A stretch of 10,278 nt of DNA from Chromatiales bacterium. GTDB taxonomy: Bacteria > Pseudomonadota > Gammaproteobacteria > Chromatiales > Chromatiaceae. Positions 1 to 7,102 of the stretch are shown piece by piece. The stretch lies in contig JAHEIA010000059.1 in NCBI GenBank assembly GCA_024639625.1, forward strand, positions 1 through 10,278, read 5' to 3'. The number at the start of each line of letters is the position of its first letter. Within the stretch, counting starts at the first letter, position 1. The position numbers were made by a program, and so were the translations under genes. The notes under the pieces were generated by a model that was not told where the DNA came from, did not search any database, and saw only the letters and a list, made by a program, of their open reading frames with translations.

Positions 1-2
1 CG

Positions 3-950
3 GCCGAAACCCCATGGCTCCCGGCCGAGCACGTGGATCTCGCGCAGTCCTGGTCTGCGGACACCGAGCAGTTGACCGTAGGACAACCGATTACCCGGAC
101 CCTGGTTCTCATTGCCGATGGGCTCACCTCGGCCCAGCTACCCGCCCTGGCTCCCCAAATACCGCTGCCCGAGGGTCTCAAGGACTACCCCGAGCAACCG
201 AGCCTGAGCGATCAACACGCGGCGGCCGGCATCACCGGAACCCGTCAGGAAAAAACCGCGATCATCGCGACTCGTCCCGGCAGCTATATCCTACCGGAGC
301 TGCGCATCCCCTGGTGGAATAGCAAGACTAACCGGCAGGAGTTCGCAAGCATCGCGCAACAGCGGATCCAGGTCGTCGCAGCAGAGGTCGAAGAGAGCAA
401 CGCGCAGCCGGTTCCCGAGTCCGAAACGGGTAACGAAGCGAGCACCGAATCGGCAACACCCGCCGCGCCGCCAGCCCCTGCGGCCACTCGATGGGGAGAG
501 CATGTTCCCTGGCGTTGGCTGAGCCTCTTCCTCGGCCTGGGTTGGCTGACGACGCTGGCTGCCTGGTGGCGGCTTTCCCATCGCGCCCGGTCCGGGACGA
601 GGCAAGCCTCGACAAGGCCAAGCGCACCGCCCGATCTGCGTGAAGCCACGCGCGAGGTCCGGCAGGCCTTCGCGGAGCGCGACCCGAATCGGGCAAGACA
701 GGCGCTGTTGGCCTGGGGCGCGGCGGCCTGGCCGGATGCAGCGCCGACGGGACTGGGAGAACTTGCTGCGCGCTGCGACGGCGAGACCCGTCGTACGATA
801 CTCGAGCTGCATCGCTCCTTATACAGCCGCGAGGCGGGCGATTGGAGCGCCTACCCGGTGTGGCAGCACCTGCCGCCCACCGCGGAGCCGGGGACCGGGA
901 CGCCGAACCCAGCGGCTCCGCACGGACCCATCGCCCCGCTCAACCCCTAA
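3..950 (+). CDS. BatD-like (oxygen/stress tolerance) protein, C-terminal part, truncated by window start
   Basis: The reading frame is open from the first bases (first full codon at 3) to TAA at 948-950, giving 315 residues with no start in view. The N-terminal visible part has typical BatD wording: WLPAEHVDL, then VGQPITRT, a GL.SAQLP segment, LPEGLKDYPEQP and ILPELRIPWWN. This is the extracytoplasmic beta-rich repeat region of the family. An Ala/Pro/Glu-rich linker follows, then one hydrophobic segment (about residues 170-190, WLSLFLGLGWLTTLAAWW) and a basic, helical cytoplasmic tail of about 125 residues containing DWSAYPVW. BatD proteins are membrane-anchored and are usually encoded beside MoxR and von Willebrand factor A (BatA/BatB) genes, which would lie to the left. 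The molecular role of the family is not settled; Bacteroides homologues were linked to aerotolerance. The family call comes from motif recall, not a search. The gene converges on the SET-domain gene and the two stop codons overlap. Confidence 0.85.
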   Translation, partial: AETPWLPAEHVDLAQSWSADTEQLTVGQPITRTLVLIADGLTSAQLPALAPQIPLPEGLKDYPEQPSLSDQHAAAGITGTRQEKTAIIATRPGSYILPELRIPWWNSKTNRQEFASIAQQRIQVVAAEVEESNAQPVPESETGNEASTESATPAAPPAPAATRWGEHVPWRWLSLFLGLGWLTTLAAWWRLSHRARSGTRQASTRPSAPPDLREATREVRQAFAERDPNRARQALLAWGAAAWPDAAPTGLGELAARCDGETRRTILELHRSLYSREAGDWSAYPVWQHLPPTAEPGTGTPNPAAPHGPIAPLNP

Positions 951-1258
951 TCCGCTCCGTTGTAATTGAAGGTGATCTCGTCGCCGGCCGCGATCGGGTG
1001 TATGGCGTACAGATCAAATCCGTCGAACTCCGCGTTGCACTGTTCGGCGTGATTCAGATAGCGCAGTAGGTTGCGGCCGCTGCGGGCCACGGTTTCCCCT
1101 CCCTCCTCGTAGACCCAGAGCACATAGGTCCCGTCGCGCCTGGCTTGCGGCCCCTCGTAGGTTCCGATAAAGCTGCCCTTCGCTATCGGCACCTTGGCGA
1201 ACAGTCCACTGCCGTGGATCGGCGAAGGGGCTCGATATACCCGGTCTCGTAAACGCAT
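947..1258 (-). CDS. small SET-domain protein (putative protein-lysine methyltransferase)
   Basis: This 103-residue protein is little more than one SET fold. SET domains transfer a methyl group from S-adenosylmethionine to lysine side chains. Visible motifs are SPIHGSGLFA (residues 12-21, the family's N-terminal glycine-rich turn), IGTYEG (31-36), LLRYLNH (64-70, the pseudoknot strand) and AAGDEITFNYN (90-100) with the expected tyrosine at 99. The usual NHS is NHA here, and there is no cysteine-rich post-SET zinc region. I chose ATG 1258 because GGAAG lies about eight bases upstream. An alternative ATG at 1273 adds five residues but has AGG immediately against the start. The gene follows tex on the same strand after 143 bases and ends at TAG 947-949, overlapping the batD stop. 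Substrate is unknown. Small stand-alone SET proteins occur in many bacteria, so the fold call is firm and the activity is inferred. Confidence 0.88.
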   Translation of the reverse strand: MRLRDRVYRAPSPIHGSGLFAKVPIAKGSFIGTYEGPQARRDGTYVLWVYEEGGETVARSGRNLLRYLNHAEQCNAEFDGFDLYAIHPIAAGDEITFNYNGAD

Positions 1259-1401
1259 GGCTCTCGCTTCCATCCTGGTTAGAACGTTCTTCTATCGGCC
1301 TGCCCCTAGGACCCTGTCAAGCCTCGCTGCTACCCATCGTCCGCGCGCCCCTCCGACAGCGACCAAACGTTGGCCTGCGTCGGCGCCACGCGTGATCGAC
1401 C

Positions 1402-3690
1402 CTAGGACTTGGTCGCTTTCTCCAGGGCATCGGCCAAGGCGCGTGCCGAGCGGGCCCTCGATTGCCCGGACTTGCCGCTGGTGACCACGCGACCGCCGGA
1501 CTCCGTACGCGGCCCCGGCGCCGACTCGCTCAGGCGCATACTCAAACCGATGCGGCGCCGATCCGGGTCTACCTGCAACACTTTCACGCGAACCACATCT
1601 CCCGCCCTGACAACGGCGCGTGGATCCTTAACGAACGTATCCGCCATGGCGGAAATGTGCACCAACCCATCCTGGTGCACCCCAATGTCCACGAAGGCAC
1701 CAAAGTTGGTAACGTTGCTGACCACCCCCTCGAGTATCATCCCCGGCTGCAAATCCCCGATACCCTCGACCCCGTCGCGGAACTCTGCGGTCTTGAATTC
1801 CGGCCGCGGGTCGCGTCCCGGTTTCTCCAGCTCGCCAATGATGTCGCGGACGGTGGGCAAGCCGAAGCGTGCATCGGTGAAATCTTCTGCCGCTATCGCG
1901 CGCAGAAAAGGCCGGTTGCCGATGACGTCCTTGATCGTCTTGCCGGAGCTTCGCAGGATGCGCTGCACCACCGGGTAGGCTTCAGGATGGACCGCGGAGG
2001 CATCCAGAGGGTTCGCGCCGTTCGGCACCCGCAGAAACCCGGCGGCTTGCTGGAAGGTCTTGTCGCCGAGTCGCGGGACCCTTTTCAGCGCCACCCGGTC
2101 GCTAAAGGCCCCGTGCTCATCCCGATAGCGCACCAGATTGTCTGCCAGTTTGCGGCTGAGGCCGGAAACTCGCGTAAGCAGGGCCTGCGACGCGGTATTG
2201 ACATCCACGCCTACGGCGTTCACGCAGTCCTCCACCACATTGCCGAGCATGCGCGCGAGACGGGTCTGGCACACGTCGTGCTGGTACTGCCCTACGCCGA
2301 TGGCCTTGGGTTCGATCTTCACCAGCTCGGCCAGCGGATCCTGCAAACGGCGCGCGATGGAGACCGCACCGCGCAACGAGACATCCATCTCCGGTAGCTC
2401 TTGCGACCCCAGTTCGGAGGCCGAATACACCGAGGCCCCGGCCTCGTTGACGACCAGTTTGCGCAGTCCTAGTTCGGGGTGAGCCTTGATCAACTGGGCA
2501 ACCAGGCGGTCGGTTTCACGTGAAGCGGTTCCATTACCGATACTGATCAGCCTCGCGTTATGCCGCCGAGCAATCGCGGCCAGCTCCGCAAGCGATTCCT
2601 GCCAGCGTTTCCGCGGGGCGTGGGGGTAGATGGTAGCGGTTTCCACGACCTTGCTGGTGGCGTCCACCACCGCCACTTTGACCCCGGTTCGCAGCCCAGG
2701 ATCGAGTCCGATAATCGCTTGCCGCCCGGCCGGCGCAGCAAGAAGCAGGTCGGCGAGATTTCCCGCGAAGACCCGAATCGCCTCCTCCTCCGCTCGTTCC
2801 TTGAGGCGTGCCTTGAGCTCCAGATCGAGACGGGTAAGGATCTTGATGCGCCATGCCCGGCTCACGCTTTCCCGGAGCCAGGAATCCGCCGCCCTTCCCC
2901 TCGAGCCGATAGCAAAGCGCGCCGCCACCATTTGTTCACAGGCCCCGAGGCCCGGTGCCGGGTCTTCCTCCGGCAGACGGATCTGCAGACGCAGATAGCC
3001 CGCGTTGCGGCCGCGAAACAGCGCTAACGCCCGGTGGGAGGGCACTTTGTGCAACGGCTCCTGGTAGGCAAAGTAGTCGCCGAATTTGCCGCCGTCCCGC
3101 TCCCCCGCTTCGGTCACCGAGGAGACCAGCAAGCCGTTCTCCCACAGATGTTCGCGCAGACGGCCTACCAGCTCCGCGTCTTCAGCGAAACTCTCCATGA
3201 GGATCTGCTGCGCGCCATTGAGTGCTGAGGCAGCGTCGGGCACGCCTTTGGCCAAATCGACGAACGCGCGCGCAATAACCTCCGGTACCTGTCTCGGATC
3301 CGCCAACAGGGACCGGGCAAGCGGCTCCAATCCGGCTTCACGGGCAATCTGCGCCTTGGTTCGGCGCTTCGGCTTATAGGGGTGGTAGAGGTCCTCCAAT
3401 CGGGTCTTGCTGTCTGCCGCCTTGATCTGCGCCTCCAGTTCCCGGTCGAGCCGTCCCTGCTCCCCGATGCTGCGCAGGATTAGCTCTCGGCGCTCTTCGA
3501 GTTCTCGCAAGTAACCCAGCCGGTCCTCCAGCCGCCTCAACTGACTGTCGTCCAGGCCACCGGTGACCTCTTTGCGATAGCGGGCAACAAAAGGCACCGT
3601 AGCGCCGTCATCCAGCAGCTCAACCGCCGAGCGCACCTGCCGAGGCGCTACCCGAAGATCTTCCGCTATCTTATTAAGAATATCGTTCAT
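1402..3690 (-). CDS. tex: Tex-family transcription accessory protein (S1 RNA-binding)
   Basis: The product is 762 residues, close to the usual Tex length (about 770-780), and is collinear with E. coli Tex (YhgF). Tex is a cytoplasmic nucleic-acid-binding protein tied to transcription and RNA metabolism. The N-terminal helical region contains [17 protein letters not shown] (32-48) and [12 protein letters not shown] (105-116). A YqgF/RNase H-like domain starts at [15 protein letters not shown] (326-340) and includes [12 protein letters not shown] (384-395). Then come [15 protein letters not shown] (414-428), [20 protein letters not shown] (436-455) and VGQYQHDV (466-473), helix-hairpin-helix segments (about 490-560), HPEAYPVV (568-575), [14 protein letters not shown] (622-635) and an S1 domain (645-720, with [17 protein letters not shown]). 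A short basic tail ends the protein. ATG 3690 gives the family-standard N-terminus ([12 protein letters not shown]), but no Shine-Dalgarno sequence precedes it. The frame stays open upstream to TTG 3741 (17 extra residues, Asn-rich). Stop is TAG 1402-1404. Confidence 0.97.
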   Translation of the reverse strand: MNDILNKIAEDLRVAPRQVRSAVELLDDGATVPFVARYRKEVTGGLDDSQLRRLEDRLGYLRELEERRELILRSIGEQGRLDRELEAQIKAADSKTRLEDLYHPYKPKRRTKAQIAREAGLEPLARSLLADPRQVPEVIARAFVDLAKGVPDAASALNGAQQILMESFAEDAELVGRLREHLWENGLLVSSVTEAGERDGGKFGDYFAYQEPLHKVPSHRALALFRGRNAGYLRLQIRLPEEDPAPGLGACEQMVAARFAIGSRGRAADSWLRESVSRAWRIKILTRLDLELKARLKERAEEEAIRVFAGNLADLLLAAPAGRQAIIGLDPGLRTGVKVAVVDATSKVVETATIYPHAPRKRWQESLAELAAIARRHNARLISIGNGTASRETDRLVAQLIKAHPELGLRKLVVNEAGASVYSASELGSQELPEMDVSLRGAVSIARRLQDPLAELVKIEPKAIGVGQYQHDVCQTRLARMLGNVVEDCVNAVGVDVNTASQALLTRVSGLSRKLADNLVRYRDEHGAFSDRVALKRVPRLGDKTFQQAAGFLRVPNGANPLDASAVHPEAYPVVQRILRSSGKTIKDVIGNRPFLRAIAAEDFTDARFGLPTVRDIIGELEKPGRDPRPEFKTAEFRDGVEGIGDLQPGMILEGVVSNVTNFGAFVDIGVHQDGLVHISAMADTFVKDPRAVVRAGDVVRVKVLQVDPDRRRIGLSMRLSESAPGPRTESGGRVVTSGKSGQSRARSARALADALEKATKS

Positions 3691-3702
3691 TTTGTTGTTA
3701 TT

Positions 3703-3708
3703 ATTATA
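3703..3708 (-). promoter_or_regulatory. possible -10 hexamer for tex
   Basis: On the minus strand a perfect TATAAT lies in a strikingly AT-rich stretch (about 3660-3720) of an otherwise GC-rich window. A start 6-8 bases downstream would leave a leader of only about 6 nucleotides before ATG 3690, which fits the missing Shine-Dalgarno sequence. No convincing -35 hexamer sits at 16-18 bases spacing (the candidates are GC-rich), so this is a hexamer match in AT-rich DNA and could be chance. Confidence 0.3.
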
Positions 3709-3792
3709 TTTTATTGAAATATCGCCGTCCTCAGAAGCCAAAGGAGCGCGCCACAGGCCGGCGGGTATCGCCTGAGTGAAGCGGTGGCAGGA

Positions 3793-3993
3793 TCAGTCGA
3801 TGGTGCAGCGGCCCCTGTAGGGTGCCATGATCTGCTTGAGTTCTCGGAGTACGACTCGCGCATCCTCGGGAGTCAATGCGGCGGTCTCGGCCAGTTTCTG
3901 GCCTCGTTCCAGGGCATGAATGTCCGCCCATACGGCACGGCACCCCTTACGGCAAACCGCCTCGACACAATCCTCGACTCGATGGTTTCTCAT
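3793..3993 (-). CDS. uncharacterised 66-residue cysteine-containing protein
   Basis: This short gene lies between pabB (91 bases upstream) and tex (102 bases downstream), all on the same strand. The product begins MRNHRVEDCVEAVCRKGC and has cysteines at 9, 14, 18 and 63. The first three are spaced C-x4-C-x3-C in a helix-like segment. An amphipathic middle follows (WADIHALERGQKL, 22-34), then a charged helix (TPEDARVVLRELKQIMAPY, 41-59). There is no signal peptide or membrane segment, so it is probably cytoplasmic. The composition is that of a real folded small protein, and the cysteine spacing could bind a metal or form a redox site; this is inference. I have a vague memory of similar short proteins in sulfur-oxidising gammaproteobacteria but cannot name a family. 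No clear Shine-Dalgarno precedes ATG 3993, but a TATAAT lies 38-43 bases upstream of it. Confidence 0.65.
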   Translation of the reverse strand: MRNHRVEDCVEAVCRKGCRAVWADIHALERGQKLAETAALTPEDARVVLRELKQIMAPYRGRCTID

Positions 3994-4030
3994 GACAGCA
4001 TAGGGTGCGTTGCACGTTATTCCACCGCCT

Positions 4031-4036
4031 ATTATA
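4031..4036 (-). promoter_or_regulatory. possible -10 hexamer for the 66-residue protein gene
   Basis: A perfect TATAAT on the minus strand lies in the AT-rich gap between pabB and the small gene. It would give a start near 4024 and a leader of about 30 nucleotides to ATG 3993. The best -35 candidate is TTGATT at 4057-4062 with a 20-base spacer, which is too long to be ideal. Placement in an intergenic gap in front of a gene makes it more credible than an isolated hexamer. Confidence 0.35.
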
Positions 4037-4084
4037 ACCGATCAAAAGCAGAATATAATCAATTTGTAACAAAGTTCCGAACCC

Positions 4085-5467
4085 TTAGCCCGCGCCCCGC
4101 TGGTCACGCAAAGACTCCATGACCTCGAGCATGGGGGCCGCTTTGTGGAGCGTCTCCTGGTATTCGTCCTCCAGCACCGAATCGGCGACGATCCCGCCGC
4201 CTGCCCAGCAGCGAATCTGCTGCCGCGAGTAGACCAGAGTGCGGATGGCGATATTGCTGTCCATGGCGCCATCGAAACCGATGTAGCCGAGCGCTCCGCA
4301 GTACACCCCCCGGCGGTGCGGTTCCAGTTCCTCGATGACCTGCATCGCCCGCAGCTTGGGCGCCCCGGTCACCGAGCCTCCGGGGAAGCAGCCGCGCAGC
4401 AGGGTCAGAGCGGTCTCCCCCGGCGCAAGACGGCCGCGCACGGTACTCACCAGGTGATGCACCTTGGCAAAGCTCTCGAGCTCGAACAGCGTCGGCACCT
4501 CGATGCTGCCCGGGGCGCACGTCTTGCCGAGATCGTTGCGCAGCAGGTCGACGATCATCAGGTTTTCCGCCCGGTTCTTGGGGCTCGCCCGCAATTCCTC
4601 GGCGGCCTGGCGATCCAGATTCGGCTCCGCTACCCGCGGCGCGGTCCCTTTCACCGGGCGGGTCTCTACCTCGTCTCCAAGGACCCGCAGGAAGCGTTCC
4701 GGAGAAGAACTGATCACCTGGGCTTGCGGTGTATTCAGGTAGGCCGCAAAAGGCGCAGGATTGCGCTGACGCAACCGCTGGTATAGGCCCCAGGCGTCCC
4801 CGGCCGCGGGAGCACTGAGGCGCTGGGCGAGATTCACCTGATAGCAATCGCCGTCCCGGATGTAGGCCTGAATACGCGCGAAGGCTCGCGCGTAGCGCTC
4901 GAAGCTCATATTGGAGCGCACGGCACCGAGTACCCGGAAATCGTCCACGGGGGCGGGAGCCGGTCGCGCGAAGCGGGACAAGATCGGTTCCCAGTCCCGG
5001 TTCGCGCGTGCATCCCGTCCCTGGCCGACCAGCAGGGCGCGGTGTTCTTGATGGTCCACCACCAGGGCCCAGTCGTAGATCCCTACCGCCATCTCGGGCA
5101 AGCGTTCGGCATCCTCCGCCAGGCTGGGCAGATGTTCGATCCGGCGCGCCAGATCGTAGGCGAAATATCCTACAGCGCCGCCGCAGAATGGGACATCGGA
5201 CAGGCACGGGCGACGGGGGAGCAAACGTTCTTGGAGTATATGGAACGGGTCTTCCGCGGACCGCCGGCAGCCGTTTCGATCGCGGATCTCGGTGACCCCA
5301 CCCCGGGTCGTCAGGGTGCAGGTCGGGTCACTCACCAAAAAGTCGTAACGCCCGTTCGCCTCTGAGGTTTGCGCGCTCTCGAGGAACATAGCCCAGGGAC
5401 GACCGGCGATGGGGGCAAACAGCCGGGCGCTGTCCACCGGGTACGGAAGGTCATGGCAGAGGCGCAT
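4085..5467 (-). CDS. pabB: aminodeoxychorismate synthase component I
   Basis: At 460 residues the product matches E. coli PabB length (about 453). It converts chorismate and ammonia (delivered by the PabA glutaminase) to 4-amino-4-deoxychorismate, the first step to p-aminobenzoate and folate, in the cytosol. The N-terminal half is the divergent anthranilate-synthase-I-type domain. The C-terminal chorismate-binding domain shows DGDCYQVNLAQ (205-215), SSSPERFL (253-260), PVKGTAPR (271-278), ENLMIVDLLRNDLGK (301-315), GGSVTGAPKLRAM (363-375) and GGGIVADSVLEDEYQET (423-439). Lys273 in PVKGT is the residue that separates PabB (PIKGT, covalent lysine intermediate) from anthranilate synthase TrpE (PIAGT), so PabB is favoured. 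A TGA two codons upstream in the same frame fixes the start at ATG 5467. Only a weak GGCGGC precedes it. No pabA is in view, as expected when the glutaminase is shared or encoded elsewhere. The stop is TAG 4085-4087. Confidence 0.95.
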   Translation of the reverse strand: MRLCHDLPYPVDSARLFAPIAGRPWAMFLESAQTSEANGRYDFLVSDPTCTLTTRGGVTEIRDRNGCRRSAEDPFHILQERLLPRRPCLSDVPFCGGAVGYFAYDLARRIEHLPSLAEDAERLPEMAVGIYDWALVVDHQEHRALLVGQGRDARANRDWEPILSRFARPAPAPVDDFRVLGAVRSNMSFERYARAFARIQAYIRDGDCYQVNLAQRLSAPAAGDAWGLYQRLRQRNPAPFAAYLNTPQAQVISSSPERFLRVLGDEVETRPVKGTAPRVAEPNLDRQAAEELRASPKNRAENLMIVDLLRNDLGKTCAPGSIEVPTLFELESFAKVHHLVSTVRGRLAPGETALTLLRGCFPGGSVTGAPKLRAMQVIEELEPHRRGVYCGALGYIGFDGAMDSNIAIRTLVYSRQQIRCWAGGGIVADSVLEDEYQETLHKAAPMLEVMESLRDQRGAG

Positions 5468-5521
5468 CGTTCAGGTGCCGCCGGCAATGCGCTCGGTGGA
5501 TGCGGAGTCGGGCACCAAGCG

Positions 5522-6172
5522 TCATCCCCGCATCACGAGCGAGCCCTTCTCCCGAAAGAATGCGACGTAGCTGGCCTCGAAATCGTCGGCTACGGAGCGC
5601 ACCACTGACGGCCGCGAGAGCAGCCGATCGCTCCACGCCTCGAGCCGCGGCGTCAGCAGGGTCGCCAGCTCGGGGCGCCGAGCGGTAAGCAGGCCCAGGC
5701 GCAACAGAAAAGGCGCATAGGAGACATCGACGAGATGGAACCGCTGGCCGGCCCAGTAGGGGCCGCCGGATAGTTGCGCATCCAGGCGTAACAGCTTACC
5801 GCGGAGCACCTCCCTGCGGTCCGTGTAGGCAGCCTCGTCCCCTGCCGAACAGAGCGCTGCCAGATCCACGAGCATGCCCGAGCCGAAGGCGATCCAGGCA
5901 CGGTGCTCGGCCCGCGTCAGCGGATCCTCGGGATGCAACCGCGGGAGGTATACCTCGTCCAGATAATCGCTGATCGCCGCCGATTCGAACAGAGCCCGAT
6001 CCCCCAACCGGAGCACCGGGACCTGGCCCAGGGGGGAGACCTTGCGAAACCACTCCGGTGGGTCCTCCTGGTTGAGGAAGTTCAGGGTGAAATCGATCTC
6101 CTTCTCCAGCAGAGTAATCGCAGTGCGCTGGGCAAAGGGACAAATCACGAGGCTGACGAGCTCTATTTCCAT
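5522..6172 (-). CDS. glutathione S-transferase family protein (cysteine type)
   Basis: This 216-residue protein has the two-domain GST architecture. An N-terminal thioredoxin-like fold (about 1-78) carries the active-site sequence ICPFAQRT with Cys11, the cis-proline loop GQVPVL (Pro52) and the glutathione-binding LFESAAISDYLDE (Glu63, Ser64). An all-helical C-terminal domain (about 88-205) contains FHLVDVSYAPFLLR (146-159), the N-capping box region of GSTs. A catalytic cysteine instead of Ser or Tyr suggests an omega-like or dehydroascorbate-reductase-like thiol transferase; SspA-type proteins share the fold, but SspA identity is not supported. The substrate is unknown. ATG 6172 gives the family-typical N-terminus directly at the first beta strand. 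The frame runs on upstream to 6556, but that extension reads as low-complexity antisense of the phosphopantetheinyl transferase gene. The start lacks a strong Shine-Dalgarno. It lies 54 bases upstream of pabB and may be co-transcribed with it. Confidence 0.9.
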   Translation of the reverse strand: MEIELVSLVICPFAQRTAITLLEKEIDFTLNFLNQEDPPEWFRKVSPLGQVPVLRLGDRALFESAAISDYLDEVYLPRLHPEDPLTRAEHRAWIAFGSGMLVDLAALCSAGDEAAYTDRREVLRGKLLRLDAQLSGGPYWAGQRFHLVDVSYAPFLLRLGLLTARRPELATLLTPRLEAWSDRLLSRPSVVRSVADDFEASYVAFFREKGSLVMRG

Positions 6173-6297
6173 TGTCGGGTTCACTAGAAAGCTGGGTTTC
6201 TGGGGAAGTCTTCTCCCGGTAGAATGCCGCAGATCCGCCACCGCCTTCGGCACCGTGTAACTTCCTCTGGTCCGGAGACTGCTGCGAGGAACGCATT
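6173..6297. promoter_or_regulatory. divergent intergenic region between the GST and phosphopantetheinyl transferase genes
   Basis: These 125 bases must hold the promoters for both divergent genes. On the + strand TAGAAT (6220-6225, one mismatch to TATAAT) could be a -10 for the right-hand gene, but no good -35 is spaced for it. Two small inverted repeats lie on the transferase side: AGAAA/TTTCT (6186-6190 with 6197-6201) and GAAGTCTTC (6205-6213), the latter flanked by GGG and CCC. They could be operator half-sites or leader hairpins, though both are short enough to arise by chance. Confidence 0.3.
6286..6290 (+). promoter_or_regulatory. ribosome binding site deciding the TTG start at 6298
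   Basis: GAGGA lies seven bases before TTG 6298, an optimal spacing. No ATG or GTG with a comparable site occurs near the start of the phosphopantetheinyl transferase frame, so this sequence is the main support for TTG initiation. Confidence 0.6.
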
Positions 6298-7029
6298 TTG
6301 CCACAACCGCTCGCCGAAAACCGAACCGGCCCCGCCGCCGGGCTTGACCTGCCGTCCTGGGAGACCCCTGCGACTGAGCTTGCTTTGCCGGAATCGGAAC
6401 TCCACGTATGGAAATTCCGACTGCCCTCCTACGTGGAGGCCCCGCCCCGCGCCCCATTGAGCCCCGACGAAGTTGCGCGCGCGGAGCGCATCCGCAGCCC
6501 CGATCTGCGGCAGCGTTTCGTGTCAGCCCGAAGCGGACTGCGGCGGGTGCTGGCATTGTACCGGCGCTGTTCTCCCCGGGAGATCCGCTTCCGCTACGGA
6601 AACCACGGAAAACCTGAGATCGATGAGACCGAACTGAGCTTCGATTTCAATCTGGCGCATGCCGGAGACCTCGGTCTAGTGGCGGTATCCGCCCGCGGTC
6701 CGGTGGGGATCGATCTGGAACGGATCGCCCCGCGCCCCCACCTGCATGCCATCGCCGCCCGTATGTTCCCCCCGGCGGTGTTGGACCGTCTGCGGCACCT
6801 GCCGGACGACGCGCTGGTCTTTGAGTTTCTTCGCGAATGGACGGCATTGGAAGCACGCACGAAATACCTTGGTCATGGGCTTTTCCGCGCGCCTCGCGCT
6901 GCGCCCCCGGAACTTCGGATACAGCACTTTCTGGCGCAAGCGGATTTCATCGCAGCCCTGGCGAGCAAGCCCGTTCCTGCAACCCTACCCCGGTTGCGCT
7001 ACCTGGAACTTGCGCCGGTACTCGACTGA
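6298..7029 (+). CDS. 4'-phosphopantetheinyl transferase, Sfp/HetI type
   Basis: The 243-residue product belongs to the Sfp-like superfamily, which moves the 4'-phosphopantetheine arm from coenzyme A to a serine of acyl- or peptidyl-carrier proteins. Motifs in order are RQRFVSARSGLRRVL (71-85, the R-x-R-F ... LR helix), GNHGKPEI (101-108), FDFNLAHAGDLGLVAVS (115-131), VGIDLE (136-141, with Asp139 and Glu141 as the Mg2+ ligands) and the helix WTALEARTKYLGHG (181-194, with Glu185 and Lys189). The length fits the monomeric two-lobed Sfp type rather than the short AcpS type. The start is TTG 6298 with GAGGA seven bases upstream. It implies roughly 36 residues before the first conserved strand (HVWKF), longer than usual. 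No polyketide, peptide or fatty-acid synthase genes are adjacent, so the carrier protein partner cannot be told. The stop is TGA 7027-7029. Confidence 0.9.
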   Translation: MPQPLAENRTGPAAGLDLPSWETPATELALPESELHVWKFRLPSYVEAPPRAPLSPDEVARAERIRSPDLRQRFVSARSGLRRVLALYRRCSPREIRFRYGNHGKPEIDETELSFDFNLAHAGDLGLVAVSARGPVGIDLERIAPRPHLHAIAARMFPPAVLDRLRHLPDDALVFEFLREWTALEARTKYLGHGLFRAPRAAPPELRIQHFLAQADFIAALASKPVPATLPRLRYLELAPVLD

Positions 7030-7091
7030 GGCGATGACCGGCAGGCCGGGCCCGAGTATCATGGCAAGCCGTCAATTCTGAATCGGCAATC

Positions 7092-7096
7092 GAGGA
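7092..7096 (+). promoter_or_regulatory. ribosome binding site deciding the galE start
   Basis: GAGGA abuts the first ATG (7097) with no spacer but lies six bases before a second in-frame ATG (7103). Normal spacing therefore favours 7103 and removes two residues (MP) from the longest reading. Confidence 0.6.
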
Positions 7097-7102
7097 ATGC
7101 CC

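Noticed and set aside
1462..2397. 311-residue plus-strand frame
   Set aside because: It is antisense to tex, whose translation matches the family throughout; the plus-strand product has His/Arg-rich shadow composition.
3754..3774. Hairpin between the 66-residue gene and tex (GGCG/CGCC, CAGG/CCTG)
   Set aside because: The possible stems are four base pairs and mutually exclusive, with no T-run.
4104..5207. 367-residue minus-strand frame
   Set aside because: It is the alternative frame of pabB, with Arg/Gly/Pro-rich composition typical of a shadow frame in GC-rich DNA.
4085..5467. Anthranilate synthase component I (TrpE) as identity for pabB
   Set aside because: PVKGT with Lys273 is the aminodeoxychorismate synthase signature; TrpE has Ala at that position, and there is no trpG or trpD nearby.
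5451..5525. 24-codon frame starting at ATG 5525, overlapping the GST stop as ATGA, a possible leader peptide for pabB
   Set aside because: It has no ribosome binding site of its own, an ordinary composition and no attenuator-like hairpins; the ATGA overlap is likely chance.
5522..6556. 344-residue version of the GST family gene starting inside the phosphopantetheinyl transferase gene
   Set aside because: The extra 128 residues are Arg/Gly/Ala-rich antisense of the neighbouring gene and intergenic DNA; family similarity begins exactly at MEIELVSL (6172).
7031..7055. Terminator after the phosphopantetheinyl transferase gene from CCGGC/GCCGG
   Set aside because: The loop would be only two bases and no T-run follows.
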